A stretch of DNA of 30,199 nucleotides from a virus. The translations under genes and the position numbers were made by a program. The stretch is taken from positions 1 to 30,199 of the IMG/VR virus record IMGVR_UViG_3300023176_000357. One strand, given 5' to 3'. Below the pieces are notes generated by a model. It saw only the letters and a program-made list of their open reading frames with translations, was not told where the DNA came from and did not search any database. Position 1 is the first letter of the stretch. The number at the start of each line of letters is the position of its first letter. This document shows positions 23,331-30,199 of this stretch, piece after piece.

Positions 23331-23942
23331 CTATTGTGCTGGTTCATCTGGTAAAAGAATATTCCAAGAAAGACTTATTCTCGTTCCTCCGGTGTAATGA
23401 CACTGAACATAATGGTCTAGCCAATTAGGAAAAACATACCCGTCACCTACCTTTGGAAAAAACATCATTTGATTGCTACCAAATGTTCTACTACCTCTAG
23501 CTCCTCCTCTAGGATCTAAAAAGCAGATGTTACCTTCGTTTTCTGGAAGGTCTTCTGGTACTTGTAAGTAGTATACGCCAGAAAAGTCGCATCCTGGATG
23601 TGTGTGCGGTGTAGAATAGTCGCCTTCGCGCATTACCATTGCCCAGCATTTAACGTCAAATGCTTCTATAGGAAATGGTTTAATTTTGTCTCCCCATCCC
23701 ATTTCACCAACCATTGCTTTTAATGTGTCTACAATAATATACCTAAGTTGGGAAGACCAATCTGTGTCAAGGTTGGCTAAATCATCTTTGCTGTGCCACC
23801 CGTTTTTACCTTTTAAACTAAATTCTTCAGTTCTTGTTTTTTCTTTTTCTTTTTCTAAAACATAATCGATAATCTGCTTGTTTAATTCAGCAGATTCTGG
23901 AACATCAAATTTAAATAAAGGTGTAGGAAAAAGATCTATCAT
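23331..23942 (-). CDS. 2-oxoglutarate/Fe(II) oxygenase-like protein (PF13759 type)
   Basis: 203 aa. The core reads YSTPHTHPGCDFSGVYYL, ICFLDPRGGARGS, GYVFPNWLDHYVQ and GTRISLSWNIL. H113/H115 and D119 could supply the first metal ligands, H177 the distal His, and R188 the 2-oxoglutarate anchor. The DPR block and RISLSWN ending are typical of the putative 2OG-Fe(II) oxygenases found in marine phages. Substrate unknown; neighbouring virion adhesins are candidates by position only. SD AAGGAG with a palindrome and a TATAAGTA box upstream. Confidence 0.85.
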   Translation of the reverse strand: MIDLFPTPLFKFDVPESAELNKQIIDYVLEKEKEKTRTEEFSLKGKNGWHSKDDLANLDTDWSSQLRYIIVDTLKAMVGEMGWGDKIKPFPIEAFDVKCWAMVMREGDYSTPHTHPGCDFSGVYYLQVPEDLPENEGNICFLDPRGGARGSRTFGSNQMMFFPKVGDGYVFPNWLDHYVQCHYTGGTRISLSWNILLPDEPAQ

Positions 23943-23957
23943 GTACAGTAACTCCTT

Positions 23958-23974
23958 ATATAAGTTACTTATAT
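23958..23974. repeat. Palindrome with embedded TATAAGTA box
   Basis: Arms ATATAAGT and ACTTATAT flank one base, in the short gap between the 23979 and 23942 gene ends. On the minus strand it contains TATAAGTA (23966-23973), 7 of 8 to the T4 late box, predicting a leader of about 18 nt with AAGGAG. It may be a promoter, an operator or a leader hairpin. Confidence 0.5.
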
Positions 23975-23978
23975 GACG

Positions 23979-24341
23979 TTATTCTCCTGCTTTAGGATAT
24001 TTGGCTTTTACTGCATATACTGCATCAACCACTTGGCCAGCGTCTGGTCCGATATCTATGCCTTGGTCTCTTAGATATTTAAAGCCTTTGACCATTTGGT
24101 ATAATTGCCAGTCATTTTTTGGATAAGCAGGTATTCTATTACTTATTGCTTCTTTAGTCTGTGCAGGAATAGCCTCTTCTGCTAAAAGCTCTTCAGGTTC
24201 TATTGCATCTAAACACCATTGCTCAAACTCTTTCTCTGTATATGGTCTAGCAGTGCCATCTGCTTCTATGTGAGTCATCTTTTCGGGAGACATTCCGCGG
24301 CCTCTCCAAAACTCTATTTTTTGTTCTAATGTGTATGCCAT
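23979..24341 (-). CDS. Conserved small protein, possible fibre assembly factor
   Basis: 120 aa, soluble, with a helix-rich start (LEQKIEFWRGRGMSPEKM) and a C-terminal segment DWQLYQMVKGFKYLRDQGID. I recognise no defined family. It follows the last of the three adhesin paralogues with only a 1-nt gap, and AGGAAG lies within the end of that gene. A chaperone or attachment role for the adhesins is a guess from position. Confidence 0.72.
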   Translation of the reverse strand: MAYTLEQKIEFWRGRGMSPEKMTHIEADGTARPYTEKEFEQWCLDAIEPEELLAEEAIPAQTKEAISNRIPAYPKNDWQLYQMVKGFKYLRDQGIDIGPDAGQVVDAVYAVKAKYPKAGE

Positions 24342-24342
24342 G

Positions 24343-25122
24343 TTAACTTCCTACGTCTGTTTCTTCAAAACCGTTTATGCCATAAACGTTTATTACTGTT
24401 GTGTTACTACCGCTTCTAGCGTTGCCTTCAGCGTTTCTAAATACCATGCCTCTTGGCATATACCAGTTTTGACCGTTTGTACCGGTCATTGGTTCTGCAT
24501 GGTTCCAATCGCAACTCCACCAAACATAAGTTTCGCCGTAGTCTCTAGTTCTATGAGCAGATGTTCCTACAACTGCTACGCCTGTCTGTGTATTAGAGTT
24601 AGGCAATGCTCCAAAATAAAAGTCTGCGATTTGAAAACTTTCACCGTTTGCGTCTGTTCTATAACCCGCATTACCTGTATACCAGTTGGTTATAGGACAC
24701 AAGCTGGTTCTATTTGAGTTGTAGTCTGCGTTTATAGCGCCGTCGTTTGATGCTCCCCAGCTTTGACTGTATTGATAGTTGCTGTCGCTATCTTCGTTGC
24801 CTTCACCGTCTATGAATCTAAAATAAGGACGACTACCATCTGAGTCAGGATCGACTGTTAGGTATATACATCTATACATTGCATACCTATGATTAGTGTT
24901 ATCCCAACGCACAGTTAATGAGCTCCATTCTGCTGTACTTCTTTGACTTGTAACCAGCGTCATGTCTCCAAGGCCTGCAAAAGTGTCTGTATTATTTAGA
25001 TCATAATAACCTTTGAGAGCCTTTGTTGTTGTATCTTGAAAGATAGCTCCTACAGTACTATCTCTGTTCCCGCCACTTGCTTGGGGGAACGTCATTCCAT
25101 ATTGATTTAATACGATTGCCAT
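24343..25122 (-). CDS. Tandem adhesin-like virion protein, paralogue 3
   Basis: 259 aa. It shares the fold pattern of its two upstream neighbours: short N-terminal L-x-QY motif (LNQYGMTF), a GAIFQD-type hairpin, WSSLTVRWDN-NHRYAMYR, SWGASNDGA, and a final TTVINVYGINGFEETD. The middle region (about 130-220) is different from the others. Starts in a TAATG overlap with paralogue 2. A receptor-binding role is inferred from tandem duplication and the fibre context. No signal or membrane segments. Confidence 0.78.
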   Translation of the reverse strand: MAIVLNQYGMTFPQASGGNRDSTVGAIFQDTTTKALKGYYDLNNTDTFAGLGDMTLVTSQRSTAEWSSLTVRWDNTNHRYAMYRCIYLTVDPDSDGSRPYFRFIDGEGNEDSDSNYQYSQSWGASNDGAINADYNSNRTSLCPITNWYTGNAGYRTDANGESFQIADFYFGALPNSNTQTGVAVVGTSAHRTRDYGETYVWWSCDWNHAEPMTGTNGQNWYMPRGMVFRNAEGNARSGSNTTVINVYGINGFEETDVGS

Positions 25123-25919
25123 TAGTAATTTACACTCTCTGATTCTTCGTATCCGCCTACGCCAAACACGCTTATTATTGTACTACATCCTGTGCCGCCA
25201 CGTACTGATCCTTCATGACTTCCAAAACGTAACCCATCTATTTTATAAACCTCTCCATTGCTTGCGCCGCCAAGTGCATCAGGCGCATTGCCTAGATTTA
25301 CTTCTCCGTAGCCTTGGCTATGCAATACACCATTTGGTGTTCTACATGTACTTAAACATTTGAATACCGGACGGTTTTGACTATTGGAACTAGGTATTCC
25401 GCCTGAAATACGTATAACAGCTAGGTTATGACTTTCGCCATTTGCTTGCGTTCTATAGTCTGATCTAGAACGATCTCCTACTGTTTCCCAAATTGAGCTG
25501 TACCAATAGTTGTTAGATGCTCCGTCATAACCGTCATTTGAACACCCCCAAGCGTTTACATATCCGTATTCGCTGTCATCAATTAACGAGCCGTTGTTGT
25601 ATACACGTAGCCAAATACCGCCAGTTGTTGTAACATCGTTGGTTAGCATGTATACATCATATGATAGATATCTAGGCGTCCAGTTTAAATCTAGTGTAGT
25701 CCAAGAACCATAAACCTTTCTATGAGCTACAAGATTGCCGCCGCCCATAGCATGCCAACCTTCACCGTTGCCTACATTATCGGCAAGATCGTGATACATT
25801 TCATAGGCTTTATTGTCGCCATTGAATACTATGTCTCCAACTTCTGGGCTAATTGTTTTTCTTTGAGCATGAGTAATGCTCGGTAATCTAACTGAATACT
25901 GTGTTAATTGTGTTGCCAT
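25122..25919 (-). CDS. Tandem adhesin-like virion protein, paralogue 2
   Basis: 265 aa from ATG 25919; an upstream in-frame start at 25964 lies inside the previous gene and is rejected. Shared features are LTQYSVRL, VGDIVFNGDNKAYEMY followed by GW, SWTTLDLNW, YGYVNAWGCSNDG and CSTIISVFGVGGYEES. Cysteines are more numerous than in the other two (about residues 198-250). It overlaps both neighbours by TAATG, so the three are translated as a coupled set. Confidence 0.8.
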   Translation of the reverse strand: MATQLTQYSVRLPSITHAQRKTISPEVGDIVFNGDNKAYEMYHDLADNVGNGEGWHAMGGGNLVAHRKVYGSWTTLDLNWTPRYLSYDVYMLTNDVTTTGGIWLRVYNNGSLIDDSEYGYVNAWGCSNDGYDGASNNYWYSSIWETVGDRSRSDYRTQANGESHNLAVIRISGGIPSSNSQNRPVFKCLSTCRTPNGVLHSQGYGEVNLGNAPDALGGASNGEVYKIDGLRFGSHEGSVRGGTGCSTIISVFGVGGYEESESVNY

Positions 25920-26713
25920 TATCCCATATCTCTTTCTTCGTAACCCGTAATACCATAAGCACAAAATACTGCATTTATACCTTCTGCGGCATCTCTTGCA
26001 TTGCCAGTACTCCAGTATATCCTACATCCTGTTATAGGCCACCAGTTTAGGCCTCCATTAGTGCTTTTTGTATTACTATTCTGGTCTTGTCTATAAATTC
26101 CGCCGAACAAGCCGCCACCTGTTCTATTTTCACTTCTATAACTATACCAACCATTTATAATTTTTTGCTCATGTGAATTTGTAGGTAAATTAGCTACAAA
26201 TGTTTGCATGTGATAGTGATCTTCTGCTGTTGATGCCAATTGATAAGAACCGTTAGTAGGCGAAATAAAATGTCTACTAGTTGGGTTTGAATTTAATCTA
26301 TTGTTTTGATGTGCAAGATCCCAACCATCATTTGCACAGTGAAATCCAATAGCAGTGCCATAATCACTGCCGCTGTCTACACCGCTATCATTTCTCCAGC
26401 GTAACTGTAGATAGGCATTGCTAGAACCGGGATCGGCTAGCACACAACTTACTTCGTAAAACGCATATCTATAATTCGAACTGCCCCAATTTAAATCCAA
26501 ACTTGACCAAGTTCCAGATACTGCTTGCCTTGCTAGTAGATGTCTTCCGCCAACTCCGTACCAACCATCAGTGCCGTATGCATTATTTTTATACAGCTCA
26601 TAGGATTTGTTTTCAGTGTTATATCTTATATCACCTTCGACTGGTGATCCAGTACGATTTGCTTTTGTACCTGCTCCTATTTTAACTGAATACTGTTTTA
26701 ACTTTGTTGTCAT
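25919..26713 (-). CDS. Tandem adhesin-like virion protein, paralogue 1
   Basis: 264 aa. N-terminal LKQYSVKIGAG, then VEGDIRYNTENKSYELY and GW form the hairpin module also seen in other virion proteins here. Then WSSLDLNWG-NYRYAFYE, YGTAIGFHCANDG and INAVFCAYGITGYEERD. The last block is the best-conserved ending among the three paralogues. It follows the S74 fibre by 10 nt. Likely distal fibre or tip protein; not assigned to a named family. Confidence 0.8.
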   Translation of the reverse strand: MTTKLKQYSVKIGAGTKANRTGSPVEGDIRYNTENKSYELYKNNAYGTDGWYGVGGRHLLARQAVSGTWSSLDLNWGSSNYRYAFYEVSCVLADPGSSNAYLQLRWRNDSGVDSGSDYGTAIGFHCANDGWDLAHQNNRLNSNPTSRHFISPTNGSYQLASTAEDHYHMQTFVANLPTNSHEQKIINGWYSYRSENRTGGGLFGGIYRQDQNSNTKSTNGGLNWWPITGCRIYWSTGNARDAAEGINAVFCAYGITGYEERDMG

Positions 26714-26723
26714 TTATCAAACT

Positions 26724-27680
26724 CTACTTTTTTAATTCTTCTACCTGCGCTTTCAACTCTTTAATTGCTTCTACAAGCAAAGGAATAACTTTTTCATATT
26801 GGATAGTAAGATAATTTTCGCCGCTTATACTGTTATTGTTTTCATCAATATCAAATGGTGCTGGCTTCACTATCTCCGGAAGTACTTCCTGTACTTCTTG
26901 AGCAATAAGTCCAACTTGTTGACTGTAGTCGTCATACCCATATTCTTCTGCTTTTTTGTTTTGAGTATATACAACACCATTAAGTGATGCAACTTTATCT
27001 AGTGCATCGCTAATATTTTCTTTTATATCTTTTAATCTTTTATCAGAATAAAATGCAGTAATTGCGTTGGTTGCTCTAATTTCGCCGGCTGTACCTGAAG
27101 CGTTAGTGTTAACACCTAAACTATCTACACGCATGTCTGCGGCAAATGTTGTACCACTTATACCTACGCCGCCTGTTACAACAAGTGTACCTGTAGTTTT
27201 ACTACTAGAGGTAGTGTTATCAGCAAGTTTTAGTTGTCCTGTGCTAGGATTGTATTGGAGATTAGCGTTAACTAAAACATCTGTAATTGTAGCATTACTA
27301 TTTGCATTACTAAAAGTAATATACTGTGTAGCGTTTGTAGTAGTAGTTGTTCTACTTATGTATGGGTCTCCCCAATTAAGTGTACCGCTTGCATTTGTTT
27401 GTAAAAATTGATCTGCACTTCCGTCTGCATCCGGTAGTGTCCATGTGACATTACTACTAACTGTTGCAGGTGCTTGAAAAGCCACCCAATTACTACTATC
27501 AGAATCCATCAAACGCATATCACCTTGTCCGTTTATTTCAAGATTCTTTGTAACAATTACATCGCCTAAAGGATTTAAAATTAAATCTTCACCTGCTTGT
27601 ACTGTTTCAATAGTATTTGTTTCAACTGATAGCGAACCTAATCCTGGAAGTGCTACACCGTTTGATATTCTACGTCCCAT
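26724..27680 (-). CDS. Tail fibre with S74 intramolecular chaperone
   Basis: 318 aa. The body is beta-rich and contains VTGGVGISG (about 168-176), like the repeats of the 19698-20813 fibre. From residue 211 the C-terminus is a Peptidase_S74/endosialidase-type chaperone: YSDKRLKDIKENI with S212 and K217 at the known +5 spacing of the cleavage Ser-Lys pair, then VGLIAQEVQEVLPEIV, LTIQYEKVIPLLVEAIKEL and a coiled-coil end. Such domains trimerise the fibre and cut themselves off. It predicts a mature fibre of about 211 aa. SD AAGGAT. Confidence 0.92.
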   Translation of the reverse strand: MGRRISNGVALPGLGSLSVETNTIETVQAGEDLILNPLGDVIVTKNLEINGQGDMRLMDSDSSNWVAFQAPATVSSNVTWTLPDADGSADQFLQTNASGTLNWGDPYISRTTTTTNATQYITFSNANSNATITDVLVNANLQYNPSTGQLKLADNTTSSSKTTGTLVVTGGVGISGTTFAADMRVDSLGVNTNASGTAGEIRATNAITAFYSDKRLKDIKENISDALDKVASLNGVVYTQNKKAEEYGYDDYSQQVGLIAQEVQEVLPEIVKPAPFDIDENNNSISGENYLTIQYEKVIPLLVEAIKELKAQVEELKK

Positions 27681-27690
27681 ATCTTAATCC

Positions 27691-28011
27691 TTAAACCGTT
27701 GCTGTCTCAATGCCCATAGTCATTGCAGACACATCGTTTCCGCTAGATGTAACAATCACTCGTGTTCCGGATTCAATAACTAATCCAGTTCTTTCTAGCA
27801 CTCCGTTAGGTACTAAGTCTGCACCAAATTCTATGTACTCGTCATCTGTTGCTGTATCAGCACTAGAAAGTGCTATATTTATAGTTACAGCACTTGATGA
27901 TCTATTACAAACGTTCACAGTTACGACAGAGAATATATCGTTACCAACGGTATATATTACTTCTGGAGTCGCCGCTACTAAGTTTGCTGATCCTAATCTT
28001 CCTGTTGCCAT
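27691..28011 (-). CDS. Small beta-rich virion protein
   Basis: 106 aa, MATGRLGSANLVAATPEVIY at the start, then alternating strands (SVVTVNVCNRSSSAVTINIA, GVLERTGLVIESGTRVIV) and MTMGIETATV at the end. This is a small virion-type protein common in marine T4-like fibre loci; function unknown. TTGGAGAT gives the ribosome site, and a late box (28030-28036) gives a leader of about 13 nt, so it may begin a transcription unit with the downstream fibres. Confidence 0.8.
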   Translation of the reverse strand: MATGRLGSANLVAATPEVIYTVGNDIFSVVTVNVCNRSSSAVTINIALSSADTATDDEYIEFGADLVPNGVLERTGLVIESGTRVIVTSSGNDVSAMTMGIETATV

Positions 28012-28029
28012 TTTATTTAATCTCCAATG

Positions 28030-28036
28030 TATTTAT
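28030..28036 (-). promoter_or_regulatory. Late promoter box CATAAATA for the small virion protein
   Basis: The minus strand reads ACATAAATACATTGGAG. It overlaps the stop (TAA) of the upstream fibre. The predicted start near 28024 leaves a 13-nt leader beginning at GGAG. Confidence 0.65.
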
Positions 28037-30199
28037 GTTAAAAAGTAGTTCCAAGCAATTGGAAGACCTGTTACGCCTCCCTGGAAGTTTACATTTGCTT
28101 GCACACTTATTGCTCCGCCTGTTGTAGTTGTGATTTGATCGTTTGCAATATAGATAAATCCTGACGTCACACTATTTACGTTCAGTGACGCACCACCGCC
28201 ACCAATTTGTGAGCTAATATACGCTTTGATTGCTCTTTGTGTTGGAATAACACTATCTGAATCTTGTGTAAAGAACGGGTCTGTACTAAATTCCTCAATA
28301 GTTGCTGATCCACCACCTAGTGTTACCTCACCTAGTGTTAGTTCTTGTAGTCCTGCTATGTTAAATGCATCTGCATTCAATGTTGCAATACCAGTTGACT
28401 GCTCAATAGTAAACAGCTCACCAACTCTAAAGTTACCATCCTGGTCTGTACTTGTGTAGAATACACGACCACCGTTGCTATCAACAGTTTCTCTGTCTTG
28501 GTTAGGATCAACTAATGGTAGTCCTGGATAGTTTGTATTTTCAAAGTTTCCAGTTCCAATATCAAGGAAGTCGTGTCCTGTTAATCTTACTTGTGAATAA
28601 CGTATGCGTGTTGTTACCTCTACGCCGTGTTCAGGTGAACTAAAGATCGGCATTTCTGGACTAATTTGGAAGAATGCATTATATGATCCTTCGTAATCGC
28701 CTCTAAATGTAAGAACATTTACTAGTTTAAATGTTTGATCTGGTAAGTGACTAAACACTACGTTTGATCCAGATACTGGTCTATTTGTGCTGTTTCTTAT
28801 TGCAATAAAGTTACCACTTTGATAAATGTCAGCATAACCGTTACCGTCACTTATACTTGCACTTGCACTTACGTAGCCTGCGCCTCTGTTCTTAAAGTCA
28901 ATGATACCAATAACACCGTTGCCAACTCTAACTTGAACTGGAGCTTCGTAAATGTTATTAGGATCAGTAATACTCATACTAGGTGTACTTGTATAGTTAG
29001 ATCCTGGATCAGTTATTCTGATTGCAAATATTTTTGTTTCTGAAACATATGCTCTAGCTTTTGCTCTTGCACCTGCTCTGACTCTATTTGTAGTAGTTGA
29101 ATTATCATCAACATATACAAACATTGAATCATAATTTGGATTACCAAATGCTACTTTACTGCTGGTTGCATTAGCTGGCACTGTTCCGGCTCTTTGTGTC
29201 CAATTAATACCATCTGAGGATGTATGAACTGTTGTGCTATTAGTAAGAGCAAACACGCCTCCACCATAAACAATATAGTCATTATTGAATCCTACATCTA
29301 GTATAGTCCAACTATCTGCGTTATCGTTGCTATATGCAATATCTGCATTTGCATTATCGTTAGCAACAATCCATTTGTTATTACCAAATGCAACACTATT
29401 CCATCCGGTGTTACCTGCGGCTGTTAAAACTGCTGTAGTCCAGCTATTGCCGTCGTCGGTTGAATAAGCAATAGTATTACTGTCTGAAGCTACTGCTACC
29501 CAAGTACCTGCACCATATTCTAAATCGGCCCAATTATTTCCTACCGGAAGTGAAATTGCAGTCCAACTTGTTCCGCCGTTAGCTGTTATTGCTCCTGTGC
29601 TAGTGCCGCCTTCTATTACCATCCATTTTCCGTTACCGTATGACATAGGCATATTGCCGCCACTTCCGGACAATGCTTGAGCACCTTGTGTCCAAGTTAA
29701 ACCGCCATCATAACTGTATGCTGAATATCCTTGAGGATTTATTGCAACTGCAACATCTTGATTAGGCGTTGCTGTACCGCTACCTGCTCCAACACCGGTT
29801 GCAACAAATATAGTTCCTGGTTGATTTGATAACGCACCAATAGAGGTATATGCTGTATCTGATACTGTTAGAATTGTGTAAGAACGTCCCACAATAAAAC
29901 TACCAGCAACCTCTTGTGCTGTTAATGCTCCACTTGCTACCGATGCAACTCTCTGGGTACCGCCTGCAAATGATGGATTTGTACCAGACTCGGTCCAGTC
30001 AACACCATCATAACTATATTCAGAAGTTACACCTGATGCTACACCCATAAACTTGCCGCCTCTTGCATTGCCTGTAATATCAAATGCCTGAACTTCGCCG
30101 TTTGTACTGTTTACACTAGTAAGGGTAATTGTAATATCATTAGTATTGTTTTCTCCACCAACTAAACTACCTAAAATTGTAAGGGTATCATTGCGCTCA
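28033..30199 (-). CDS. Large fibre protein with Asp-box beta-propeller repeats, 5' end off the right edge
   Basis: The frame stays open to the window edge (ATG 30048 is internal), so the true start is outside. Numbering from 30048, Asp-box-like motifs (S-x-D-x-G-x-T-W) occur at about residues 12, 112, 155, 196, 240 and 277, e.g. SYDGGLTW and STDDGNSW, suggesting a beta-propeller. A nested FIVGRSYTILT...GTIFVATG module lies at about 51-92. The C-terminal part (about 505-660) has QDGNFRVGELFTIEQSTG, NIAGLQELTLG and IPTQRAIKAYISSQI, which are typical of marine T4-like fibre proteins. Propeller fold and sugar binding are inference. Confidence 0.88.
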   Translation of the reverse strand, partial: ERNDTLTILGSLVGGENNTNDITITLTSVNSTNGEVQAFDITGNARGGKFMGVASGVTSEYSYDGVDWTESGTNPSFAGGTQRVASVASGALTAQEVAGSFIVGRSYTILTVSDTAYTSIGALSNQPGTIFVATGVGAGSGTATPNQDVAVAINPQGYSAYSYDGGLTWTQGAQALSGSGGNMPMSYGNGKWMVIEGGTSTGAITANGGTSWTAISLPVGNNWADLEYGAGTWVAVASDSNTIAYSTDDGNSWTTAVLTAAGNTGWNSVAFGNNKWIVANDNANADIAYSNDNADSWTILDVGFNNDYIVYGGGVFALTNSTTVHTSSDGINWTQRAGTVPANATSSKVAFGNPNYDSMFVYVDDNSTTTNRVRAGARAKARAYVSETKIFAIRITDPGSNYTSTPSMSITDPNNIYEAPVQVRVGNGVIGIIDFKNRGAGYVSASASISDGNGYADIYQSGNFIAIRNSTNRPVSGSNVVFSHLPDQTFKLVNVLTFRGDYEGSYNAFFQISPEMPIFSSPEHGVEVTTRIRYSQVRLTGHDFLDIGTGNFENTNYPGLPLVDPNQDRETVDSNGGRVFYTSTDQDGNFRVGELFTIEQSTGIATLNADAFNIAGLQELTLGEVTLGGGSATIEEFSTDPFFTQDSDSVIPTQRAIKAYISSQIGGGGASLNVNSVTSGFIYIANDQITTTTGGAISVQANVNFQGGVTGLPIAWNYFLT

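Noticed and set aside
25920-25964. N-terminal extension of adhesin paralogue 2 (start at 25964)
   Set aside because: It lies inside the previous gene, and the shared MATQLTQYSV start at 25919 matches the other two paralogues.
28033-30048. Complete 671-aa gene starting at ATG 30048
   Set aside because: The frame is open and coding-like up to the window edge, so that ATG is internal.
4989-30199. Many plus-strand open frames of 60-125 codons opposite the long minus-strand genes (e.g. 6107-6409, 18064-18435, 27067-27411)
   Set aside because: They lie fully inside genes with clear families and have no plausible Shine-Dalgarno or recognisable domains. They are mirror frames of Thr/Val/Gly-rich coding sequence.
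1-30199. tRNA genes, integrase, IS elements or attachment sites
   Set aside because: I looked but saw no cloverleaf, transposase or recombinase motifs, nor direct repeats with target-site features. This was by eye, without a scan.

Overview
The window is a piece of a low-GC genome of a T4-like tailed phage (myovirus), closest in character to the marine T4-like phages of cyanobacteria and SAR11. Evidence is a set of recognisable T4 morphogenesis homologues: gp4, gp13, gp14, gp15, gp16, gp18 and gp19. There is also a long block of fibre-like virion proteins of the marine T4-like type, and repeated promoters resembling the T4 late promoter (TATAAATA). The exact host cannot be read from the sequence: there are no photosynthesis genes, tRNAs or integration genes here.

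Layout. (1) Bases 1-8429, minus strand: a truncated small gene, two acidic virion or prohead-type proteins, gp16 (small terminase), gp4 (head completion), a conserved small protein, a tail-tube-superfamily protein (gp54/gp48-like), gp19 (tail tube) and a greatly enlarged gp18 (tail sheath). (2) Bases 8551-10664, mixed strands: an HNH-like zinc protein (+) whose 3' end overlaps a P-loop dNMP-kinase-like gene (-), a 73-aa unknown gene, and gp13 (neck, -). (3) Bases 10710-14679, plus strand: gp14 and gp15 (neck and tail terminator), a Nudix hydrolase, a degenerate cupin and a small coiled-coil protein. (4) Bases 14676-30199, minus strand: a fibre/adhesin locus. It contains a beta-propeller-like fibre protein running off the right edge, a small virion protein, an S74-chaperone fibre, three tandem adhesin-like paralogues, a small protein, two 2-oxoglutarate/Fe(II) oxygenase-like proteins, a DUF6065-like protein, a fibre with a C-terminal cupredoxin domain, a repeat fibre, and a 1670-aa structural protein.

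How it works together. Almost everything is late virion morphogenesis: DNA packaging (gp16), head completion and neck (gp4, gp13, gp14), tail termination (gp15), tube and sheath (gp19, gp18), and host-recognition fibres. Nudix, dNMP kinase and the oxygenases are small auxiliary enzymes placed among them.

The most striking signals are these. (a) A family of late promoter boxes lies exactly 5 nt upstream of ATG codons that lack a Shine-Dalgarno, which predicts leaderless late mRNAs; the other late boxes lie upstream of leaders, most with a Shine-Dalgarno. (b) A perfect palindrome makes two back-to-back late promoters between gp13 and gp14. (c) A cupredoxin domain with all four type-1 copper ligands sits at the end of a fibre-like protein. 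(d) The sheath protein carries duplicated insert modules, and its Trp-containing hairpin motif recurs in neck and fibre proteins. (e) Three tandem paralogous adhesin-like genes lie next to oxygenases. (f) gp14 and gp15 are inverted relative to gp13 and the sheath/tube genes. No gene-free stretch exceeds about 120 bases.
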